From: Prevotella sp. | GTDB lineage: Bacteria; Bacteroidota; Bacteroidia; Bacteroidales; Bacteroidaceae | Assembly (NCBI GenBank): GCA_017557185.1 | Contig: JAFZAP010000096.1 | Span: 1-64,000 of the forward strand | Direction: 5' to 3' | DNA: 64,000 bases | Shown: positions 17,900 through 25,679 of the stretch, piece by piece | How the letters are laid out: every line of letters begins with the position of its first letter | How positions within the stretch are numbered: position 1 is the first letter of the stretch | Program-made: the position numbers and the translations under genes | Notes under the pieces: model-generated | What the model was told of the DNA's origin: nothing | The model's database searches: none | Seen by the model: the letters and a program-made list of their open reading frames with translations, nothing else

Positions 17900-18451
17900 T
17901 TAACGGCAAGCCCAGAAGATGTTGCCGCTGCAGGCCATCTGAACCTCATAGAGGCCTGCCTCGTTGAGGGCTACGTCCTTCGGTCCCTCGGGGGTGTTCA
18001 CCTTCACGGTGCCATCCTCGTTGAAACGGAACATCTCCTTCGTCACACCGTTCTGCACCTGCATCCAGGCATTGTTCTCCTTGTCGTAGATGAACTTCAG
18101 CATCTGGCCGTCAGGTGTGGTGATCTCATAGCCGTCGATGAGGGTCTTCACGGCATAGTAGCGACCGTCGCTACCCATCACCTGCTGTGTCTTGCCGGCA
18201 TTCTGTGCAATAGGATTGTCACCAGTCCAGAACTCGATGGTGTTCAGTACGAGCCAGTCGACAGTCAGCGTGATGCCACCCACGATAGGCATGAGGATGA
18301 AGCCAACGATGGCGTTGAGGAACTTGCTGTTGGTCATAGTGCGCTGCCACTCAGCATACTTGTTGAAAAGGCTGAACGAACCGATACATGAGTTCATCAT
18401 CAGCGTTCCTGCCATGAGGCAGGCAAACAGTTTCACATTTACTTTTTTCAT
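17900..18451 (-). CDS. DUF3332 lipoprotein
   Basis: A 183-aa protein with a lipoprotein signal (LMAGTLMMNSCIGSF, cysteine 22). It matches the DUF3332 layout: after the lipobox comes FNKYAEWQRTMTNSKFLNAIVGFI, then a hydrophobic segment (IVGGITLTVDWLVLNTIEFW) and a C-terminal beta-rich part. The family has no known function and is frequent in gut Bacteroidota and Vibrio-like bacteria. A single gene between a terminator and the hairpin repeat at 18486-18540. Confidence 0.8.
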   Translation of the reverse strand: MKKVNVKLFACLMAGTLMMNSCIGSFSLFNKYAEWQRTMTNSKFLNAIVGFILMPIVGGITLTVDWLVLNTIEFWTGDNPIAQNAGKTQQVMGSDGRYYAVKTLIDGYEITTPDGQMLKFIYDKENNAWMQVQNGVTKEMFRFNEDGTVKVNTPEGPKDVALNEAGLYEVQMACSGNIFWACR

Positions 18452-18485
18452 CGTTTCTACTTTTAAAGAGTGAATAATAGGGTTA

Positions 18486-18540
18486 TGAATAGTTCAAATG
18501 GTTTAATGCGGCTTGCCGCGGTTCAAATGGTTCAAGTTTT
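18486..18540. repeat. TTGAAC hairpin repeat, short copy
   Basis: Two copies of TTCAAATGGTT flank a GCGGCTTGCCGC palindrome. On the minus strand it reads TTGAACCGCGGCAAGCCGC, the same plan as units of the longer array at 24416-24652. Confidence 0.55.
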
Positions 18541-18547
18541 TACATCA

Positions 18548-19165
18548 TCAAAGATAGAGCACTGCCTCGTTGCCCATGTTGAAGAGCAGGTCGAGAACCG
18601 ACAGATTGGGCAGGAAGCCGTTCTTCTGTGCAAACACCTGCCAATAGGGGCGTGGGGTGAACGCATCGTCGGGCTGGGTGTGCTTCGGACGTATGAGCGT
18701 GCGGAAGTCGGTCAAGTCTTGTTGGTCTGCTAGGTTGTTTCCTTCGACGCTGCTCGAACTCACGGGAGCTTTTATCTGCAGCAGTTCGCACATCTTCTGT
18801 GCGATAGCCATATTGTAGTCGCAGAGGAATTCCCATCGTTGCTCGAAGAACGGGCGCACATCGTCGGCATAGAAGTCGAAGAACGGACTCTCGCCGTAGG
18901 CCGAGCAGAGTGCATTCCAATGAATATGTCGCCAGTTGCCGTGATCGCTGATGCGCACCTTGCCGATGCCTTCTCTTGTCCCTTGCTCCACAGGCACCGT
19001 CAGCGCCTGTGGCCCGTTGGCGGTTGCGATGATGCAGCGGTTGCGGTAGGTTTGCTTCAGGAACGCCTCGTCGCTGTCGACGACGGCGGCATCGTAGCGG
19101 TTCACCTTCTGATACCACTGCACGGGTCCGAAATAGGTTGTTGACAAGAGCGCTATTCTCATCAT
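18548..19165 (-). CDS. WbqC family protein
   Basis: A 205-aa protein of the WbqC-like family (LLSTTYFGPVQWYQKVNRYD at the start, KQTYRNRC, LTVPVE, HWNALCSAYGESPFFDFY). The family was named from O-antigen clusters and is thought to have an enzyme fold, with no proven reaction. The start at 19165 is chosen because its ATG overlaps the TGA of the upstream signal peptidase gene; the ATG at 19189 lies inside that gene. It is the last gene of dapB-lepB-S26-wbqC, an order shared by Bacteroidales. Confidence 0.8.
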   Translation of the reverse strand: MMRIALLSTTYFGPVQWYQKVNRYDAAVVDSDEAFLKQTYRNRCIIATANGPQALTVPVEQGTREGIGKVRISDHGNWRHIHWNALCSAYGESPFFDFYADDVRPFFEQRWEFLCDYNMAIAQKMCELLQIKAPVSSSSVEGNNLADQQDLTDFRTLIRPKHTQPDDAFTPRPYWQVFAQKNGFLPNLSVLDLLFNMGNEAVLYL

Positions 19166-19578
19166 TCCGTCTGTTTGTCCTTTCTCCATCTGAGCACCGT
19201 TCCCACCACCGTTCCTGCCGGCACCAGCACCTGCTGATGGCCCGTCTCTACAAGGTAGAGTCGGCAGTAGTCGCAGTCGAAATCGGCCTGGCAGTGGGTG
19301 GGAATCAGAAACTGCACGCTGTCGATGCTGACGGTATCACCGGGAACGGCGACCACGCGTCCCGCCGTTGTTGCTCCGTCGTTGCCAAAGACAACTGCGT
19401 CGCCCTGTTTCAGTCGGCTGCGCTCCAGTTTGTTCACCAGCACGCGCTGCCCCTTGCTCAGCATCGGTTGCAGACTGTCGTCGGGCACCGTATAGAGCGC
19501 TAAGCCATAGTTCCTTATCACCAGCATCACGACGATGCAGGCAGCTAAGGCAACTATGAACTTCAGCACGTCGGACAT
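19162..19578 (-). CDS. Second S26 signal peptidase-like protein
   Basis: A 138-aa membrane-anchored protein related to signal peptidase I. One helix (FIVALAACIVVMLVIRNYGLALY) precedes VPDDSLQPMLSKGQRVLVNK, the box with the serine before L-x-P, and GRVVAVPGDTV, which in true enzymes carries the catalytic lysine a few residues earlier; here the aligned segment TTAGRVVAVPG lacks an obvious lysine. It may therefore be an inactive or altered paralogue. It starts 6 bp after lepB and overlaps wbqC. Confidence 0.75.
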   Translation of the reverse strand: MSDVLKFIVALAACIVVMLVIRNYGLALYTVPDDSLQPMLSKGQRVLVNKLERSRLKQGDAVVFGNDGATTAGRVVAVPGDTVSIDSVQFLIPTHCQADFDCDYCRLYLVETGHQQVLVPAGTVVGTVLRWRKDKQTE

Positions 19579-19584
19579 ATTCTG

Positions 19585-21060
19585 CTACTTAATCTTATCC
19601 ACCATGCGGAACAGACGGCTCCAGCGGATGCCCTTGAATCCGTGACGGTCGGGGTCGCTGCTCCACCAGATGAAGATGGGCTTGCCCACGATGTGATCCT
19701 CAGGCACGAAGCCCCAGTAGCGCGAGTCGGCAGAGTTATGCCGGTTGTCGCCCTGCATCCAGTAGTAGTCCATCTTGAACGTGTAGCTCGTGGCGTGCTG
19801 GCCGTTGATGTAAATCTGGCCGTTCTTCACCTCGAGGTCGTTGCCCTCATACACCTTGATGGCACGTTCGTAGATGGCGATATTGTTCATGTTCAGCTCA
19901 ATCGACTCGCCTTTCTTCGGAATCCACAGCGGACCGTAGTTGTCGCGCGTCCAGCCATAGGCGGCATTGCGCGGATACACCTGGTCGTCGCCGCTGATCT
20001 CAGTGTTCAGCTCGATACTCTCCACGATGTCCTTGCGCAGCGCCAGCTGGGCGGCAGCCTGCTTCGTGAGCGGCATCACGCCGTCGCGGTTCAGCTGTGC
20101 GAGCTGTTCCATCGAGATGCCCACCTCCTGCATCAGATCGTCGGGCATATGCTCACGCAGTTTCACACGATAAGTGTACTGTACGTTGTCAGGTTCCTTG
20201 TTCGGCTTGCCGTCGAGATACACCACGCGGTTCTTCACCTGCAGCGTCTGACCGGGCAGACCTACGCAGCGCTTCACGTAGTTTTCGCGGCGGTCGGTGG
20301 GACGCGAATCTATCGAGCCGTATTGCACGGGATTGCTCTCCACATACTTCCGCCCCATCGCATACACGTCCTTATAGAGCTCGTACACTTGCTGCTGGTT
20401 CATCGTCGAGAAGTCGGGCATACCCACATTCTGTGCGTAGAGCTGCTGGCCGTAGTCGTACACCATACGGTAATACTCCGTCTGGTAGGGCATCTCCGTG
20501 AGGATGGTATCGCCGGCAGGATAGTTGAACACCACGATGTCGTTCAGTTGCACATCGCCCAGGCCTTTTACGCGGCGGTAGTCCCAGTGCGGCCACTCTA
20601 TGTACGACTTCGTGCCGATGAGCGGCAGCGTGTGCTGTGTGAGTGGCATCGTGAGCGGTGTCTGCGGAATGCGCGGGCCGTAAGCCACCTTCGACACAAA
20701 CAGGTAGTCGCCCGTGAGCAGCGACTTTTCAAGCGATGAGCTCGGGATGACGTAGTTCTGGAAGAAGAACTGGTTGATGAAATACACCGCCACGAGTGCG
20801 AACACCAGCGCGTCGACCCACGACATCACGAAGCGCACGGGGCCTTCGGCATCCTTCCACCACTGCCAGCGTATTTTCTTCGTGATGTAGGCATCGAAGA
20901 TAAACGGCACCACGATGAGGCCCCACCACGACTTCACCCAGTAGAGGAACAGCAGGTAGAGTGCCAACACCACAATGAACTTCGCCCATTGGGCGGCCAT
21001 GTTCATTTTCTTCTTCTCGGTTTTTCTTTTTTCCATTCTTTTCTTGATAGTTGGTTTCAT
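19585..21060 (-). CDS. lepB: Signal peptidase I
   Basis: Cleaves signal peptides of exported proteins at the inner membrane. The protein is 491 aa, the long Bacteroidales form. After two or three N-terminal helices come the serine box IPSSSLEKSLLTGDYLFVSK (nucleophile S109) and YVKRCVGLPGQ with the base K263. The final GDNRHNSADSRYWG box is intact. A large insertion of about 80 residues lies between the boxes, usual in this phylum. dapB ends 3 bp upstream and the second S26 gene starts 6 bp downstream. Confidence 0.95.
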   Translation of the reverse strand: MKPTIKKRMEKRKTEKKKMNMAAQWAKFIVVLALYLLFLYWVKSWWGLIVVPFIFDAYITKKIRWQWWKDAEGPVRFVMSWVDALVFALVAVYFINQFFFQNYVIPSSSLEKSLLTGDYLFVSKVAYGPRIPQTPLTMPLTQHTLPLIGTKSYIEWPHWDYRRVKGLGDVQLNDIVVFNYPAGDTILTEMPYQTEYYRMVYDYGQQLYAQNVGMPDFSTMNQQQVYELYKDVYAMGRKYVESNPVQYGSIDSRPTDRRENYVKRCVGLPGQTLQVKNRVVYLDGKPNKEPDNVQYTYRVKLREHMPDDLMQEVGISMEQLAQLNRDGVMPLTKQAAAQLALRKDIVESIELNTEISGDDQVYPRNAAYGWTRDNYGPLWIPKKGESIELNMNNIAIYERAIKVYEGNDLEVKNGQIYINGQHATSYTFKMDYYWMQGDNRHNSADSRYWGFVPEDHIVGKPIFIWWSSDPDRHGFKGIRWSRLFRMVDKIK

Positions 21061-21063
21061 GTG

Positions 21064-21780
21064 TCAGAAATTAAACATATCGCTGATCGTCAGCAGCCCC
21101 GCGTGCTCCTTGGTGTATTCAGCCGCCAGCACAGCACCGAGGGCGAAGCCCTTGCGCGAGTGGGCATCGTGGGTGATGGTGATGCAGTCGGCCTCCGAGT
21201 CATAGCGGATGGTGTGGATGCCAGGCACCTCGCCGCGACGAATGTGGTCAACGCGCAGCAGCTTCGGATCGGTGGTCTCCTCCGCCCAAGCCTCCTTGCG
21301 GTCGATGTTCTCCACAATCTCCTCAGCCAGCGTAATGGCGGTGCCGCTGGGGTGGTCGAGCTTATGCACGTGGTGGGTCTCCTCCAGCTCCACATCGTAT
21401 CCCGGGAACTGGTTCATGATCTTCGCCAGATATCTGTTCACAGCCGAGAAGATGGCCACGCCCACCGAGAAGTTCGAAGCCCAGAACAGCGTCTTGCCCT
21501 CCTTCTCGCATTTCGTGCGCACATCCTCGCCGTGCTCCTTCATCCAGCCCGTCGAACCGCTCACCACCTTCACACCCTGCTGCCAGGCCTTCAGGTAGTT
21601 GCCGTAGGCAGCCTGCGGTGCCGTGAACTCGATGGCGACGTCGGCCGAGCGGAAGGCATCGCTGTCGAAGTCGTCCTGGTTGTCGATGTCGATAATGCTA
21701 ACAATCTCATGACCGCGGCTCAGCGCGATCTCTTCTATCATACGGCCCATCCGGCCGTAGCCTATCAATGCTATCTTCAT
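21064..21780 (-). CDS. dapB: 4-hydroxy-tetrahydrodipicolinate reductase
   Basis: Reduces hydroxy-tetrahydrodipicolinate with NAD(P)H in lysine and meso-diaminopimelate synthesis, which feeds the peptidoglycan genes of this window. The 238-aa protein has the nucleotide loop IALIGYGRMGRM at its start, FTAPQA, SGSTGW and the catalytic EETHHVHKLDHPSGTA motif. The start is ATG 21780 (MKIALIGYG); the in-frame upstream ATG would lie in the promoter. First gene of dapB-lepB-S26-wbqC. Confidence 0.95.
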   Translation of the reverse strand: MKIALIGYGRMGRMIEEIALSRGHEIVSIIDIDNQDDFDSDAFRSADVAIEFTAPQAAYGNYLKAWQQGVKVVSGSTGWMKEHGEDVRTKCEKEGKTLFWASNFSVGVAIFSAVNRYLAKIMNQFPGYDVELEETHHVHKLDHPSGTAITLAEEIVENIDRKEAWAEETTDPKLLRVDHIRRGEVPGIHTIRYDSEADCITITHDAHSRKGFALGAVLAAEYTKEHAGLLTISDMFNF

Positions 21781-21788
21781 AATGAGTG

Positions 21789-21796
21789 CAAAGATA
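21789..21796 (-). promoter_or_regulatory. -7 element for the dapB operon
   Basis: The minus strand reads TATCTTTG, only 8 bp before the dapB ATG, which would give a 5' leader of a few bases. The -33 element is unclear. Confidence 0.45.
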
Positions 21797-21851
21797 AACA
21801 ATTTCCACCATACCAGCATCATTACGACACTTAAAAAACCAAAAAAAGAAA

Positions 21852-21886
21852 CCCACCCCCGTTTCCTTCCCTGAAAGGAAGGGAGA
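21852..21886. repeat. GC-rich palindromic element, half copy
   Basis: CCCACCCCCG followed by a CCTTCC/GGAAGG hairpin and GGGAG. The order of parts matches the first half of the element in the GNAT gene at 3388. Confidence 0.45.
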
Positions 21887-21979
21887 AGAAAGGGACAATC
21901 ATGCAGGAATAATGCGGTCTTAATGAATCCACTATCCAGATAATAAAGAAGCGCAAAGAATTAAGGGTTTTTAACAAAT

Positions 21980-22272
21980 AAACGGTCACAGGTCACAGCT
22001 GTGACCATGTGTCCTCGCGGCTTCAAAGGGAGGTCACAGAGGCCATATTGACATAATGTAAGCAAAAAGATGTATTTGCATAACTTATTTCCGTAAAATA
22101 GTAATTATTACAATCAAAATGTCAAAATGAAACGGTCACACTATTTTGAACAAAAAAGTAAGAAAAAGAGAGAAATGTAACATAAAGTACTGATTATCAG
22201 TCGCTTATACCTATTTTGCTGCCCCGCCAGCCGAAAAGGTCACATGGTCACAGCTGTGACCTGTGACCGTTT
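21980..22272. mobile_element. Block flanked by perfect 32-bp inverted repeats (MITE-like)
   Basis: Positions 21980-22011 are the exact reverse complement of 22241-22272. Each arm contains the 16-bp palindrome GGTCACAGCTGTGACC and a tandem GGTCACA. The 229 bp between are mostly AT-rich and non-coding, and hold further partial copies (GGTCACAG near 22032, AAACGGTCACA near 22130). I found no transposase and no clear target-site duplication. It could be a non-autonomous element or a regulatory site cluster. Confidence 0.55.
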
Positions 22273-22308
22273 CATAATGGCAACGATATAGCCAGATAGT
22301 GCAAGATA

Positions 22309-22506
22309 GCTATGCTTTCGGACAGCTAGAGCAATGCTTTCGGACAGCTAGAGCAATGCTTTTGGATAGCTAGGGCTATGCTTTCGGACAGCTAGAGCTA
22401 TGCTTTTGACCAACCAAAGCAATGCTCTAGAGGTTACGGAGCATTGCTCCAGATTAAACAGAGCATTGCTCCATAGGTTTAGGAACAATGCTCTGGATGG
22501 GACTAG
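22309..22506. repeat. Array of nine exact 22-bp units with palindromic core
   Basis: Nine consecutive units of exactly 22 bp begin at 22309, 22331, 22353, 22375, 22397, 22419, 22441, 22463 and 22485. Each opens with GCWWTGCT (the last has ACAATGCT); with flanks the core is the odd palindrome GAGCAWTGCTC. Units 1-4 are near-identical, units 5-9 share little besides the core. The array ends one base before the GH2 stop codon. Confidence 0.85.
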
Positions 22507-22507
22507 G

Positions 22508-24343
22508 CTACCGGCGCTCGAGGTAGTTGGAGGGGATGCGCTCGAAGATGGCGCGGAGGCGGGCGGCATCGAACTTCGGTGAGCGGTCGAAGCGGTAGAT
22601 GCCGTTCTTCTCCTGCTCAACGTCGGTGATCTGGGTATAGCAGAAACCAACTACGTGCTCGGAAGCCTTCAAAGCGTCGACCTGCTTCTCGAGAAGGTTG
22701 TAGAATTCCTCGATGGAATCGATGTTTTCACCGTATCCCCACGAGTTGGCCCGCTCTTCCTGCGGTATCCAGGGTAAGCCGCCGAATTCGTCGACGATGT
22801 AGGGTTGTCCGTCGTATTTGGCAAGCCACTCCGTCTTACTTGGCTGGTTGCGATAGGGCTCCTTGCCGGGCTCGAAGGTGAAATGGAGGGTTAGCTGCAG
22901 GGAGTCGCGCTCGTAGTCGTGGACGCTCCAGATGTCGGTCATCACATGTCCATCTCCGCTGACATCGTTGACAGGACGTGTGGGGTCGATGGCCTTCGTG
23001 AGCGTGTAGACATCCTTGATGAAGCGCGTATAGACGCCCGTGTTCTGACAGCCCCACGTCTCGTTGAACGGTGTCCACGTGACGATAGACGGGTGGTTGC
23101 GGTCGCGCTCAATGAGCTCTGCCCACTCGCTGAGGAAGTTGCGTGCCGAGAGGTCGCTGTTCTCGTCGAGACCCCAGCTTGCCGACTCGCCCCAGGTGAG
23201 GTAGCCCAGGTGGTCGGCCCAGTAGTAATAGCGCTCCTCAAAGCTCTTCTGGTGCAGACGAGCGCCGTTGAAACCGACGTTTTTTGCAAGTTCGATGTCA
23301 CGTCGCAGGGCTTCATCGGAGGGTGCTGTCCAGATGCCGTCGGGGTAGAAACCCTGATCGAGTACAAGGCGCTGGTAGTAGGGTTTGTTGTTCAGATAGA
23401 AGAGTCCGTTGGCGACATGTGCCTTCCGCATGCCGGCATAGGAGCGGACCTCGTCGATGACCTGCTCCTTGTTGCCATTTTTCCCGATGGAATGGGCGTT
23501 TTTTGTTACTTTGTAGGTCAGCTGATACAGGAACGGCTGCTCCGGACTCCATAGTTTCATGCCTTTCACAGGCAACACGATAGCGGCGCCGTTGGAGCAC
23601 GGAACGCGCTTCTGTGCCACCACTTTCTTTCCGTCGTAGAGGGTGACGGTGAGCTGGTTGTCGGGGTTCTCCTGATAGTAGCGCGGTGTGATGACGAGCT
23701 GCTGCTGGTCGATATCGGGCACCGCGAAGACCGACTGCAGGGCTTCGGCGTGGACGGCCTCCAGCCAGACGGTCTGCCAGATGCCTGTGGTGCGGGTGTA
23801 CATGCAGCCATAGGAGTTGAGCAGTGTGCTCTGCTTGCCACCCGTCTGGTGTCCGTCGCGCAGGTTGTCGATGACCTGTACGACGAGATTGTGTTCACGG
23901 CCCGCCTGCACGAACTTCGTGATGTCGCAGGTGAACGAGGAGCCGCTGCCATAGTGGCTGCCCACGATGTTTCCATCAATGAAGATGTGGGATTCGTAGT
24001 CGACGGCACCGAAGTGCAACAGGATCTTTTTGCCCGTCCAAGCCGATGAAATGGCGATTTTTCGCTGATACCAGATGCTCGGGATGAAGTCGGTGTAGGC
24101 GACGCCCGACAGACGGCTCTCTGGGCAGAACGGCACGAGGATGGTGTTGGGGAATCCTGCCGACTGCTGCCAGTTGCGCTCGCGTCCGGTGCGTCCGAAG
24201 TCGAAGGAATAGGTCCATGTGCCGTTGAGGTTCACCCAGTCGTTGCGCTCGAACTGCGGGCGCGGGTATTCGGCACGGGGCTGCGTGGGAGCAGCATACG
24301 AGAAACTACTCAGGAGTAGGAGAAGGGACAAAAGGGGTTTCAT
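22508..24343 (-). CDS. Exported glycoside hydrolase family 2 enzyme
   Basis: A 611-aa GH2 enzyme (beta-galactosidase, glucuronidase or related). A signal peptide (LLSLLLLLSSFSYAA) leads to a sugar-binding jelly roll (FERNDWVNLNGTWTY, IWYQRKI, HFGAVDYESHIFIDG), an immunoglobulin-like domain and the TIM barrel. The acid/base E428 is in WTPFNETWG and the nucleophile E519 in YIVDEFGG. The five-domain beta-galactosidase C-terminus is absent, so the length fits the short three-domain type. The start ATG 24343 precedes the signal peptide; the upstream in-frame stretch is a low-complexity leader. Substrate unknown. Confidence 0.85.
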   Translation of the reverse strand: MKPLLSLLLLLSSFSYAAPTQPRAEYPRPQFERNDWVNLNGTWTYSFDFGRTGRERNWQQSAGFPNTILVPFCPESRLSGVAYTDFIPSIWYQRKIAISSAWTGKKILLHFGAVDYESHIFIDGNIVGSHYGSGSSFTCDITKFVQAGREHNLVVQVIDNLRDGHQTGGKQSTLLNSYGCMYTRTTGIWQTVWLEAVHAEALQSVFAVPDIDQQQLVITPRYYQENPDNQLTVTLYDGKKVVAQKRVPCSNGAAIVLPVKGMKLWSPEQPFLYQLTYKVTKNAHSIGKNGNKEQVIDEVRSYAGMRKAHVANGLFYLNNKPYYQRLVLDQGFYPDGIWTAPSDEALRRDIELAKNVGFNGARLHQKSFEERYYYWADHLGYLTWGESASWGLDENSDLSARNFLSEWAELIERDRNHPSIVTWTPFNETWGCQNTGVYTRFIKDVYTLTKAIDPTRPVNDVSGDGHVMTDIWSVHDYERDSLQLTLHFTFEPGKEPYRNQPSKTEWLAKYDGQPYIVDEFGGLPWIPQEERANSWGYGENIDSIEEFYNLLEKQVDALKASEHVVGFCYTQITDVEQEKNGIYRFDRSPKFDAARLRAIFERIPSNYLERR

Positions 24344-24405
24344 AGTTGATAGTTGAGAGTTGATAGTTTCGAGTGAATAGTGAGTAGTGAATAGTTTATG
24401 ATTAC
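24344..24405. repeat. Short-word tandem leader upstream of the GH2 gene
   Basis: Near-tandem copies of AGTTGATAG / AGTTGAGAG and GAATAGTGAGTAG fill the leader. Similar word-repeat leaders precede mraY, ftsZ and dut in this window. Confidence 0.5.
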
Positions 24406-24415
24406 ACATAACCTC

Positions 24416-24652
24416 TTGAACGCGCGGAGCGCATTGAACCGAAGGTCATCGACTGAAGCAGTGCTGTCACGCGGAGCGTGGTGCACGAATCAGCGAAGGA
24501 GATCGCTCGGCTTTGCCGCTTTCGTAGCGGAGCGGAGAAAGAACTTTTGAACTGCGACAGTCGCATTGCACTGCCCGCAGGGTGCTTGCACTCTTGAACC
24601 GCGACGAAGTCGCATTGAACCGCGCGAAGCGCATTGAACGGCCCTCCGGCCC
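24416..24652. repeat. String of small hairpins joined by TTGAAC
   Basis: The whole gap between the GH2 gene and glsB is built of short palindromes such as GCGCGGAGCGC, CACGCGGAGCGTG, TGCGACAGTCGCA, GCGACGAAGTCGC, GCGCGAAGCGC and GGCCCTCCGGCC. Several are joined by TTGAAC or GCATTGAAC. Stems differ from unit to unit but stay self-complementary. No coding potential was seen. Confidence 0.75.
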
Positions 24653-25654
24653 CTACGCCCTCATCGGATTATGGTTTGCAATTAGCTTTTGGGCCTCGCT
24701 GGCGATGCGCAGGGCCTCGGGATGCTCACGGATGAAGGAGTCGACGTGGCGGATGCGCTTGTCTTCGAGGATCTCGTCGACAGCGATGAGGATGCCTGTC
24801 TCCTCGACGTCGCCGAAGCCGTAGTTGATGGCGGTGCCGAAGAGCTTCATCGTCGGTGAGAGACTCATATATGCGTTGACGAGCGGCGGAATGTCGTAGC
24901 CCAGACGTCGCACCTCGGTGTTGAGGATGCGGTAGTCCTTCTTGAAGTCGTCCTCTGTGAAAAGAGCCTCCATCTCGGCGGGATCGGCTTCAATAATCAG
25001 CGGTTTCATCGGGGTGATCAGTCCTTCCTTGTCGCCGAAGTGCTTGTTGAGGAAATAGAGAATCATGTCGCGTCCGCGGCGTACGTAGGACGGATACATG
25101 GTGACCTTCCCGAAGAAATACTTCACGTGGGGATTGAGGACGGTGAGCGCTCCCAGGCCGTCCCAGAGATTGTCGAGTGCGAAGATGCTCTTGGTGTTGC
25201 GGCGCACGTTCTGATAGTCGGGTGAGACAAACGAACGGCCGAGTTCCACCGTGTAGGGCATGTAGTCGCGCAGGAACTTCTCGGAGAAGTGGAACATATG
25301 ACTGGTGGCGAGGATGGGCTGGCCTTCGTCGTTGAGTTCCCAATCGGTGCCGAAGATGTAACGGTAGCCGCCGATAATCTCCTCGGCCTCGGGATTCCAG
25401 ACGATGAGCTGCTTGTAGCAGTTCTCGCAGGTGTCGAATTCGTCGATGTCGACCTCCATACCCGTTCCGCCGCCTGCCTCGCGGAATGCGATCTCGCGAA
25501 TTCGGCCTATTTCGCGCATCACGTTCGGTGCGTCGTGGGCTGTAATAACGTAGATTTCGTTGTTGCTCTTGTTGGTCATGCGAAGCTGTCGTTCGCGTGT
25601 GAGTTCACTCTTGAGCAACTGCTTGTCAATCGGTTGAATAATGGGTTGTTCCAT
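24653..25654 (-). CDS. glsB: Glycine N-acyltransferase (glycine lipid synthesis)
   Basis: A 333-aa GNAT-fold N-acyltransferase of the OlsB/hemolysin family. With GlsA it makes N-acyl-acyloxy glycine lipids that Bacteroides needs for stress survival. Seen: ARIREIAFREAGGG-like segment (GRIREIAFREAGGGTG), the EIIGGYRY strand, FHFSEKF and the ELGRSFVSPDYQ motif typical of the family. The PlsC-like partner gene lies 25 bp upstream on the same strand. Its 3' end abuts the hairpin string. Confidence 0.85.
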   Translation of the reverse strand: MEQPIIQPIDKQLLKSELTRERQLRMTNKSNNEIYVITAHDAPNVMREIGRIREIAFREAGGGTGMEVDIDEFDTCENCYKQLIVWNPEAEEIIGGYRYIFGTDWELNDEGQPILATSHMFHFSEKFLRDYMPYTVELGRSFVSPDYQNVRRNTKSIFALDNLWDGLGALTVLNPHVKYFFGKVTMYPSYVRRGRDMILYFLNKHFGDKEGLITPMKPLIIEADPAEMEALFTEDDFKKDYRILNTEVRRLGYDIPPLVNAYMSLSPTMKLFGTAINYGFGDVEETGILIAVDEILEDKRIRHVDSFIREHPEALRIASEAQKLIANHNPMRA

Positions 25655-25679
25655 TTGGATATATTGAGAATGTTCTGAT

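Noticed and set aside
19642..20739. A 365-codon plus-strand frame opposite lepB
   Set aside because: The minus-strand lepB is unmistakable; the plus frame is His/Val/Arg rich without domains.
22309..22506. CRISPR array
   Set aside because: The repeat core is only 8-11 bp, the variable part 11-14 nt, and there are no cas genes nearby; first units are near-identical across the supposed spacers.
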